Assembly (NCBI GenBank): GCA_917880725.1
Contig: OU862886.1
Span: 35,751,501-35,815,500, forward strand
Source of the DNA: Selenia dentaria
Lineage: Eukaryota; Arthropoda; Insecta; Lepidoptera; Geometridae
Direction of reading: 5' to 3'
Length of the DNA: 64,000 nucleotides
The translations under genes were made by a program, and so were the position numbers. The notes beneath the pieces are model-generated. The model was given only the letters and a program-made list of their open reading frames with translations, was not told where the DNA came from and searched no databases. This document shows positions 56,393-64,000 of the stretch, one piece after another (positions within the stretch are counted from its first letter, which is position 1; every line of letters begins with the position of its first letter).

Positions 56393-56470
56393 CTGGAGCT
56401 AATATTTGTAGTACCTAAGTCAAAACATTGTAAAAACATATATATAAAAAGAATGGCCCCGAATTTCACC
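56393..56470 (+). mobile_element. LINE 3' UTR fragment
   Basis: aatatttgtagtacctaagt, then acattgtaaa and aaaaagaatggccccga match the 3' UTR of the LINE at 3962-4481. The segment lies between two ggagctaa words that may be a short target duplication. Confidence 0.6.
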
Positions 56471-57919
56471 GGAGCTAAAAATAAACGAACATTTGTTATA
56501 TACATTATGAAATTGGCGATACAAAAAATGTTAAAAGACAAGCCCAAAGACTTTCTTGCCGGATCTTTTCAGTCGTGGTCCGTGGATCGTTCCGATCACG
56601 TTGTCGATTTAAGAAATAATAAATGTAATATGACAATTTGTAAGTTCTCCCGTAGGCCTATACAGAATAAACGATATCATTCATTTATAAATGTGATGGT
56701 CACACAGTGAATTATCATCTCTATTCATTCTCATAAATACACATTATCTTTATTTACACATACTCTGACACATAGTTTAAGAAACTTTTTGGAGAGTGCA
56801 CTCTATTTTGTTCTATTTAGAGTTTCCCTGGTTTACCAAACAAATTGGACGATCTCGCCAAAATGTCTAGAAACTCGCCGCGCTTTACATCAGCATTTCC
56901 GAATCGACAGTCTCCAAGAGTGTATATACTATCGATGAATCTGGGTATTCACATTCAGCACCGGTTTTATATATCAGTTTAGAAAAATTCAATTTTCTAG
57001 AAAGTTCTAAATGAGAGTTCGAACTCGCCATGTTTTAAAACGACCCCTCGGAAATAATCCCGGTTTGCTCCAACGATTGTTTGTCGCCTAAAAGTGGTAA
57101 TAACAGAATTTTCTGAGCAAAATTTTAGCTAAGTAAATCCTTTTAAGAAATTTTCCTTCGCATTATTCTGTCAATTTCGCTGTTTTGTGTCGAGTTTTGT
57201 TATGTTGTGAATAATTCATTGTTTAATTAATTAAGACAAAAACGGCACCGGCCGAGTCGATTAATCGAGTAAATGAGAAGTATGATAATTTAAATAATAA
57301 TCGGAAATGATTTTGTTACTCTTTTTTTATAATATCTAGAAGGTCGATGAGGCTACCGCAGTACTGCAGGGCGTCGAGTATATTTGCCGAAGGGGGGTTC
57401 CGGATTTTTGCCGTTGTAAGATCGAATGTGAAGTCTTATTGGAATCGCTTGTCTTGTTCCAGAAACTGATTTCTCGTGGCTGTCTCTGTCAATATATTTT
57501 GTTGTTCTATGTTTAAGCGTTGGACTTCTGTTCACGTGGATGGGAGCAAAAATGATGAAGGCACTATATACCTGTGCAAACGCGTTCTTTTTATTCATTC
57601 CTATCAAGCGTGGATTCACCATTGTGGGCACGACAGTCATGCCCATAACCCTAATAGATTTGAGATTTCAGTCCTCACACCAGGGTACTTATACTATTTC
57701 TACCGAAACTTTCTCTCTTTCTCGGTCTGTTGAATTCAATATAGGCTGACATTATATACAAAAAAAATGTATATCGATGAATGAAAAAGACACATAATGC
57801 TAGCAATTTTAATAAGCTAATAAAATCAATTTGTATATTTACTTAGTACTTAAATTAACTTATTAGTCGTTATGTGTGAAACTCATTTGTTTCATTACCG
57901 GGATACTGTGGTGATACCA
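56471..57919. other. Intergenic DNA, unrecognised frames
   Basis: The frame 56453-56710 (ending FSRRPIQNKRYHSFINVMVT) and the minus frame 57646-57353 look moderately coding in composition but match no family I know. No splice or repeat evidence supports them. Confidence 0.3.
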
Positions 57920-57920
57920 G

Positions 57921-58128
57921 CAGGGCTTTTACGTATCTCAGTTGCTATCAAATGTTTATCGAAAGCTAAAAAAATGGCGGCTCTATGTCAGTTTTGTCAG
58001 CTCCATTAATCAACTTACTAACATTTTTGCTCACTAAAGTTGTCAAAACCGACATAGAGCTGCCATTTGTCAAGATTTAAATCAAAATTTGTTAGCAACT
58101 GTGAGATATCTACATAATAGCCCTGTGG
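57921..58128. mobile_element. Short MITE with imperfect 80-bp inverted repeats
   Basis: Left gcagggcttttacgtatctc and ggcggctctatgtcagtttt pair with the right-end complements acagggctattatgtag and ggcagctctatgtcggtttt. The CAGGG start suggests hAT. The flanking 8 bases do not match, so any target duplication is lost. Confidence 0.7.
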
Positions 58129-58683
58129 ATGATACTTATACATATGAAAAAAATAACTGTGTCACGTATTTGAAAGTCGAATTCCATTCATGTTTTATTT
58201 ATGGAATAATGATGATCAAGGTTTAGTTGTTTGTGTTGCTTTATGTAAAAATCGGTCGCATTTTCTACCGTTTTTGACGAAATTGGCACACAAGTTTCTT
58301 GATTTTTTTCCTTTACTTAAGTTTTTAGTCGATTGCGATTATGTTTGGAGAGAATATAGGGGTTCCCGCTTCTACATCTCAGCTTACCTATGTTTGCAGT
58401 AGCGTTAGTTATGGACGAATTTCAATCAAATTCCGAGAGACACACTAAAACTACATTCTACACACAATAAGTTGTGAATACTATTTCAAAAGATTTTCAA
58501 AGTTTAATCACAAAAGAATTCGTTTGCTCTAGCGTTACATATGGACGGAATTTTATTTTTGAAATTAATTCAGAAAATGTATACCATCCAATACCAATCA
58601 AACGTGGGAAACTGTCGGTTATTGCATGGCTACAAGAGCTCGCATGACTTCACATCACAGAATTACTAGTTATTACTAGTAGG

Positions 58684-58750
58684 GGAGAATTGGGGCTTCT
58701 GCCTCACACTCTCGCTTCGCTCGAGTGCGATGCAGAAGCCTCAATTCTCC
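58684..58750. repeat. Hairpin, 19-bp arms
   Basis: ggagaattggggcttctgc pairs with 58732-58750 (one mismatch). An inner stem of cgag/ctcg words extends it. Confidence 0.85.
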
Positions 58751-59775
58751 AGCACGACATCGGCCGACCTACCGCATCGTATCATGTCATGGCAAGCCGA
58801 TGCGCGATGCTAACGTGCTTAATTATTATCGGCGCGCGATAGCGCATCGAGTGTCTCGAGTAAGACACCGCGCGTGCCGAGGCGATACGCGATACAATGT
58901 TTTCATTTGCGTGAAAGCTATTTTGTTACACGACTGGTTGATGTGACTAAGAGATCTTTCCTGTGTAAAGGAGACTAATCAATAATATGCTCGCCTCTAT
59001 TCGGTTTGCAATGCGTTTTGATACTGCTGCGGTTTGTATAGAGACTGCATAACATTTAGTTGTAAAACATTTGACTTATGTAGTAGCCTTACATGTCTAT
59101 CTAGGTCACAGTTAGCTTGTTTTGTAATCGTCCATGTATTAAATACTAGAAAGATTGATTCATATAAAAAATCTCTCCAGGGGTTGCTTTACGGAACTCT
59201 AGTCTCGGAAAATAACATTAAATATTTATCCATCGTATCCACGTAAAATATAAATCCAGCCTTCGTCATTTCACTTGACTTCCAATGTTTTTATTTTTTA
59301 GGTCAGAGTGACATCGTTAGATTATGAGATAGTAAGATTTTATATTATTGACGTTCACCTGATGGCCATTAAACACATCTGCTCATAACAGTAACAGATC
59401 CACATAAAACTTTGATCGACAAGATTTTGTACCACACCCTCGTAGGCAAAAGATGTTATGCCTCACAATGCCCAATAATTTCACTGTCTACCATGCACTT
59501 CAAACCAAACACAGCGATGCTGGCACATAGCTGCTTGGTGGCGGAATAACTCGCAAAGCGGTGGTGTCTACTCAGACGAGTTTTAGCATACGAAAAAATC
59601 ACCTAGTAAATGCTAAGAACTTTTATAGTAGGTAGGTAAAACTAAACTTTAGATCTTTATAGTATGTGAACTAACAGTTATAACTGTAATACTTAGACGT
59701 TTGTGCGATGTTAGCAGCCAAGATTGATAAGGTTATTTTCAATTAAACAACGTAATAACTACAATAATAACCTTA
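58751..59775. other. Intergenic DNA, nothing recognised
   Basis: Short chance frames only. Confidence 0.4.
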
Positions 59776-59776
59776 A

Positions 59777-60119
59777 AGCGATGATAACTCAATGGTTGGC
59801 GTGGTCGGCTAACGTCCCGAAAGGCGCGGGTTCGAACCCCAACAATGAGCATGAGCTTTGGAGACAACATCGTGAGGAAACCATAGCATGGTGGTAGGGC
59901 ATTTTCTAGCTCGTGATCGCCTGGCTAGCTACCACCCTCTTGTAGAAAATCTGTTGACAAACACCTGATGGTGTGTTCCGGCAGCCTCACTCGAGAGCCA
60001 GTGTGCCATTACAGCTGGTAGGATTTGCCACCATCTTCGGCTACAGCGTCACATAACATCAAGTGACCTGGTAGCCAAATACCTAGACTGTGAACTGTAA
60101 AAAAAAAACAAAACAAAAA
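59777..60119 (+). mobile_element. tRNA-headed SINE with A tail
   Basis: A box A-like tggttggcgtggtcgg (59793-59808) and box B gggttcgaacccc (59829-59841) sit at tRNA spacing. A GC-richer body follows, ending in an A-rich tail at 60100-60119. Confidence 0.8.
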
Positions 60120-61110
60120 GTGAATAGAATATTACTAGTTCTTGAAGTGTAGAAGTTGCTTTTTAAGGGGTATAATTTATTATGTGTCGCATAGATGTAA
60201 TTAATCAAAATATAGTTTTAAATTCCCTACAGAGCCAAACAGTATATAGGGGCTTGTTTTTGGAACATTTTAAATTATCACTTTATGTATCTTATCTGTG
60301 AACAATAAGTAAAGCATAGACCGAGGTTTAAGGATAATTAAAAATTAGTTTAAGAATATTTAGCACAAAATTGTGATTTCATTATGTTTGTGACTGAAAA
60401 TAAGGAAGGGCTATGCATCAAAATACCAAATAATTAGTAATTATTAGGATTTATTTCAAGATATGGGTGGTTTTAGACCAGATAAGTACATGCGACTTCC
60501 TTATAAAAATTTCGTCTCAGGTATCCGCGACGGCGAGGCGCCGCTAACATAAATGGAATTGTGAATAAAGCCTCGACCACGGTTAGCGTTCAATGCTTAT
60601 TATAAATTTAATCTGTATTCGCATGCGGCATACAGTTCATTACGATCAGTATCATATAAATAACATGTCAGCACTTCAATATAAAAATTATGAAATGGTG
60701 TGTGTGTGTACGCGGTTTAATAAAGTGATGTTATAAATAGATGTGCATCGAATAATTTGCTCATATATTTTATTGTTCTGCGATCTGTAAAGTGACATTT
60801 GGATCGGAAAGTATGTAAGTGTTTTTTTTTAATTGCCCCTCAAATATGTTAACATTTTTATCCTGAATAATTTTAGTTTAACTTCAAATTAATAGTAATC
60901 ATCATGAACTATTCCTTAGACAATATTGTTTTAAAATATTTGGCTATAAATTATTAATTTTTGATTTTTTTTATCACTTAAAAATCAGCCTAAATTCTTA
61001 ACTTAGTAATTAATTTAGGTACTTATTTTGACATCATTTTTGATGGTATTTTTATTTGTTGTTTTTTTATACATTGAGCTTTCTTAACGATTGATAATTT
61101 CGATTTCGCA
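60120..61110. other. Intergenic or intronic DNA upstream of the last exons
   Basis: If the gene at 61112-61914 is real, this stretch is part of its upstream intron. A possible donor (agtatgtaagtg, about 60809-60820) is present, but the exon it would end has no supportable frame. Confidence 0.35.
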
Positions 61111-61111
61111 G

Positions 61112-61914
61112 GCCGGGTTGGTCGCAAAACCCTTTCTGGGCTGATGAAACGGACGCTGAGTCCGATGTAGAAGCGGGTGGTAGTCTACCGCTAACACAAG
61201 CAGCTCCACCTCCATCGGAAAAGAAAAAAGAAGGCGGTGCGAGCACTGCGAACAAGAAACGAGCCAACAGCACTTCGTCAGCGCCGAAGAAAAAGAACAA
61301 GACGGTTGAAAAAAACTCTGAAACTGAAGATTTGTCCCTAGGACAAAATTTATTTCTTGAGGTAAGATACATTTTGTTATCTATTTACATTATTTCATAG
61401 TGAGTAATATTATAATATATTATTTTTGTACTCAATTGCACTTATCACATATAAACTGGATTGAATGTGGTGTCATTAAACGCTTGTGCATAGAGTGGTC
61501 TAAAATTAAAATATTTTGATACTTCTGTACTACGAGTGTGTGCGATATTTAATTGAAATCCTTACAATAACTTTATTTCGTATATTTTAGGAGGCGGTTG
61601 AAAGCAGCTTGAAGCAGTTGAAGCCGGTTCGAGCGGCATCACTGCAAAGCTTCTTGTCTCAGCGCGGGGCGAGCGGCTACACAACTCAGCGAGATCTCGT
61701 AAGAGCTGGTGAATACTACATCGAATTGAGGGTTTACAACTGTCGTGAAGCGGAGACCGAGCCAGCCGACGAGCGTTGGAAGAGAGCGCTCGACACCCTC
61801 AAGCTGTGCACTGATGCAGACACAGCTGTCTGGCGCGCTGTGTCCAGCCTTGTGCAGGCTGGTAAACAAGAATTTAAATCTATTCAGCCTATTATGTATC
61901 CGAAACCGCGCTGA
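61112..61914 (+). CDS. Probable host gene, last two exons, possibly BESS-like
   Basis: Exon 61112-61361 follows a tttcgcag acceptor and ends at a GAG|GTAAGA donor. The next exon, 61591-61914, follows tattttag and ends in TGA. The phase-0 join keeps the frame open. The first exon encodes PGWSQNPFWADETDAESDVE, a Pro/Ser stretch and two basic, NLS-like runs (EKKKEGG, PKKKNKT). The join gives LSLGQNLFLE then EAVESSLKQLKPVRAASLQS, loosely like a BESS motif. The rest (AGEYYIELRVYNCREAETEP, then RWKRALDTLKLCTDADTAVW) is unrecognised. Codon use is GC-richer than its surroundings, as for a constrained gene. Upstream exons were not found. A transposon-borne gene is the alternative. Confidence 0.6.
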
Positions 61915-61935
61915 TGATATTTTTACATTTTTATA

Positions 61936-61941
61936 AATAAA
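61936..61941 (+). promoter_or_regulatory. Poly(A) signal
   Basis: AATAAA 22 bases after the TGA of the gene above, a fitting position for its mRNA end. Confidence 0.6.
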
Positions 61942-61974
61942 TACCATATATCTTTCGATTTTATAAGCCTAATT

Positions 61975-62500
61975 TACTTACTTTTGTTTCCTTTACAGCA
62001 TACATATATGAAATACTGAAATGTCAAATGCAAATACTGAAATACAAATATTGAAATTCAAATACTGAAATTATAAACTCAAAATTTTAAATGACAAAAC
62101 TGATTTAAAACTTAATTCATATATTATTATTTTTTATCAATTAAACATTATTTAGCAGATTTTGTAATTGAATGTTTCAGTTCCTAGTTGATTTCATGGC
62201 ATGGCTGTAAAAAAATTATTAGTTAATCATAGTTGTTACGTACTTACCTTGGTTTATTTACAGCTCACAAATATCAAATACTGAAATGTCAAATGCAAAT
62301 ACTGAAATACAAATATTGAAATTCGAATACTGAAATTATAAACTCAAAACTAGAAATGACAAAACTGATTTAAAACTGAATTCATTTTTTAATTCATAAT
62401 TGAATGTAACAACATTGACATTTCAGTAGCTAGTTGATTTTTGTGGTTTGGTTGTAAAAATATTATAATTAGTTTAACATAGTTGAAGTTAATTTAGCAC
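61975..62500 (+). repeat. Tandem duplication, unit about 265 bp
   Basis: 61975-62239 and 62240-62500 are direct copies: aaatactgaaatgtcaaatg, then ctgaaattataaactcaaaa and ctagttgattt in both. The second copy has small deletions. Within each copy aaatactgaaat recurs several times. It lies between the host gene and the PolB ORF. Confidence 0.88.
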
Positions 62501-62684
62501 TTATTTACATATCAGAAAAACAGAAATCTATGAACATAGTCTACTTTATCTTGCTCTTCTATAATTAATATGACTATGAAATTAATTCACTATTTGAATA
62601 AAATCTAAGCGTTATAACTATATAGAGACTGAGATTTACTATTTTGAATATTGATACGCGGGTCGCATTCTGAGTAGGATCAAA

Positions 62685-64000
62685 ATGGTATTTTGTAATG
62701 AGTGCGGGGTTTATGTTTCTCACATATCTTCACATAAAAAGTCACTTTATCATAAATCAAAGTGTCTCCTTAACTCAGAGTTTCAAAATGTGCATATAAT
62801 CGCTAGCGCCTTCAAAAACAGAATAGTGAGTTACAGAATAAATCCTGATACGGAAGATATCATCACAGCGCCTGAAATTTTCTTGAATAATATTTGCGCA
62901 ACGGTCAATGAACTAATAAGAAAGTCCTTGTCTAAACACAATGCTTTAAAAGTCAATATGGAACTATTTGTGTCATATTATTTACCAAAAAACAATGAAA
63001 AGTCTATAAAGTCTTTTAACGTTCAATTTACTACAGTATTTCACAATACGGATTTACCTTCATTTTACAAAGAATTTTGTGAAAAGTTGATATCTAAATG
63101 CTCAGAATTTGAACAGTCAGAATCCGGATGGGCGATAGAATCTGTCAATTATTTAGAATTGAATATTAACAAATACAACCCATTAAGAGCGGGTACTTAT
63201 ATTAAATTACCGAATAAAATACAAAATACTAAGTCATGTATAAACATTAATAATGTGAATGATAAAACATGCTTTTTATGGAGCATTATTGCGCACATGT
63301 ATCCTGCAAAGAGAAATCCAAACAGAGTAACATCATATCCGCACTATGAAAACATTCTGAATATTTCAGGTATGAAGTTTCCTGTGAGTTTAAGTGATAT
63401 TAAACTATTTGAGGAGAACAATCCAAATATTTCTGTAAATGTGTATGGCTTAGAGAAAAACTGTGATGTGTCCGGACCTCTTTATAAAACAGCTCATCGA
63501 AAATTAACACATGTGAACTTACTTTTAGTGCAAAATCATAGTCAAAACCACTACTGCTTGATAAAAAATTTTGAAAAACTTATACATAAGCAGCTTACAA
63601 AACACAGAAGCAAAATATTTTTATGTGATGAGTGTTTTGTTTATTTCGAATCGCAAGAAAAAGTTTATGGCCACATTTGTGCGCGAGTTAAAACAGTATT
63701 GCCTCCTTCAGGAAGAAAGTTATCGTTTTCACACTTTGAAAGAACTCGAAATATCCCAATTGTAATATACGGTGATTTCGAAAGTTTACTTAAAGAATAT
63801 TCTGATAAAAACAAATCACAGCATGTTGAAGGAATACAAATACATGAAGCCACCTGTTTTGCTTATTACATATGCTGTAAATCTAGACCGTCTCTGAACA
63901 AGTTTGTTAGTTATCGAGGTCCTGACTGTGCAAAAGCATTTGTTGAAACTCTTTGTAATGATGTAATGGAATTACACCAAATATTATCAACAAATGTAGA
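62685..64000 (+). CDS. Virus-like family B DNA polymerase, N-terminal part (open at the window edge)
   Basis: Over 438 codons are open from the ATG at 62685 and reach the window end without a stop. The start has a Cys/His cluster (FCNECGVYVSHISSHKKS). Then comes a conserved block seen in insect Polinton/adintovirus-like polymerases: ESGWAIESVNYLELNINKYN, and LRAGTYIKLPNKI. A Cys-to-His region follows (KTCFLWSIIAHMYPAKRNPN, then NHYCLIKNFEKLI) whose fold could be a cysteine-protease-like or binding domain; this is speculation. A C2H2-like finger comes next (FLCDECFVYFESQEKVYGHI). IPIVIYGDFESLLKEY holds the Exo I D-x-E of the 3'-5' exonuclease. The polymerase palm lies beyond 64000. It is intact as far as seen. 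Confidence 0.8.
   Translation, partial: MVFCNECGVYVSHISSHKKSLYHKSKCLLNSEFQNVHIIASAFKNRIVSYRINPDTEDIITAPEIFLNNICATVNELIRKSLSKHNALKVNMELFVSYYLPKNNEKSIKSFNVQFTTVFHNTDLPSFYKEFCEKLISKCSEFEQSESGWAIESVNYLELNINKYNPLRAGTYIKLPNKIQNTKSCININNVNDKTCFLWSIIAHMYPAKRNPNRVTSYPHYENILNISGMKFPVSLSDIKLFEENNPNISVNVYGLEKNCDVSGPLYKTAHRKLTHVNLLLVQNHSQNHYCLIKNFEKLIHKQLTKHRSKIFLCDECFVYFESQEKVYGHICARVKTVLPPSGRKLSFSHFERTRNIPIVIYGDFESLLKEYSDKNKSQHVEGIQIHEATCFAYYICCKSRPSLNKFVSYRGPDCAKAFVETLCNDVMELHQILSTNV

Noticed and set aside
57353..57646. 97-codon minus-strand frame, basic and Pro-rich
   Set aside because: Overlapping plus-strand frames are equally open and no family is recognised; kept only as unrecognised sequence.
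58725..58946. 73-codon Arg-rich frame
   Set aside because: It starts within a hairpin, has no motif, and the composition follows local GC.
61067..61372. 101-codon minus-strand frame over the host exon
   Set aside because: Shadow of the plus-strand exon, which has splice sites and a continuing frame.

Overview
The window looks like a stretch of insect nuclear genome, most likely from a moth or butterfly. It is AT-rich, almost without host coding sequence, and packed with transposable elements of kinds common in Lepidoptera. These are 5'-truncated LINE tails, a (TTTGAC)n-tailed LINE, RTE-like tails ending in (GAT)n, tRNA-headed SINEs, an Env-bearing gypsy-type element, and DNA transposons of the Tc1, Merlin-like, hAT, Mutator and PIF/Harbinger groups. 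The species assignment is inference; no diagnostic host gene was used.

Layout. 1-8.0 kb: intergenic DNA with an RTE-like tail, a SINE head, a LINE tail with a 10-bp target duplication, snap-back palindromes, a deleted IS630/Tc1-type element and a MITE with 116-bp inverted repeats. 8.0-10.6 kb: a Tc1-like element split by a 1.25-kb Merlin-like element with an 8-bp target duplication. 11-19.7 kb: short MITEs, a tRNA-like sequence, LINE tails and a tandem array of a roughly 210-bp repeat. 20.09-27.83 kb: a complete LTR-gag-pol-env-LTR errantivirus-like element whose LTRs differ by one indel, inserted into an older LINE. 28-28.9 kb: a foldback element and a nested RTE-like tail. 29.4-31.6 kb: an apparently intact Mutator-like element with identical 84-bp inverted repeats, an 8-bp target duplication and an open 473-codon FLYWCH-MULE transposase. 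33-37 kb: LINE debris, a hAT-type MITE with an exact 8-bp target duplication, a SINE and another RTE-like tail. 37.7-43.4 kb: minus-strand LINE sequence, including a decayed endonuclease/RT element interrupted by an RNase H-bearing LINE fragment with a 12-bp target duplication. 44-52.8 kb: dispersed repeats, a SINE with a 5S rRNA-like end, and another LINE tail. 52.95-56.02 kb: a PIF/Harbinger element with two antisense genes whose exons interleave. 56-60 kb: MITEs and a tRNA-headed SINE.

61.1-64 kb holds the least ordinary coding material. The last two exons of a probable host gene are followed by a 265-bp tandem duplication. After that comes a long ORF (62,685 to the window edge, still open) for the amino-terminal part of a virus-like family B DNA polymerase of the Polinton/adintovirus kind, with its Exo I motif.

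The window is therefore mainly a record of nested transposition. Its youngest-looking insertions are the errantivirus, the Mutator element and possibly the PolB element. The host gene at 61.1-61.9 kb is the only candidate ordinary gene, and its 5' exons were not found.
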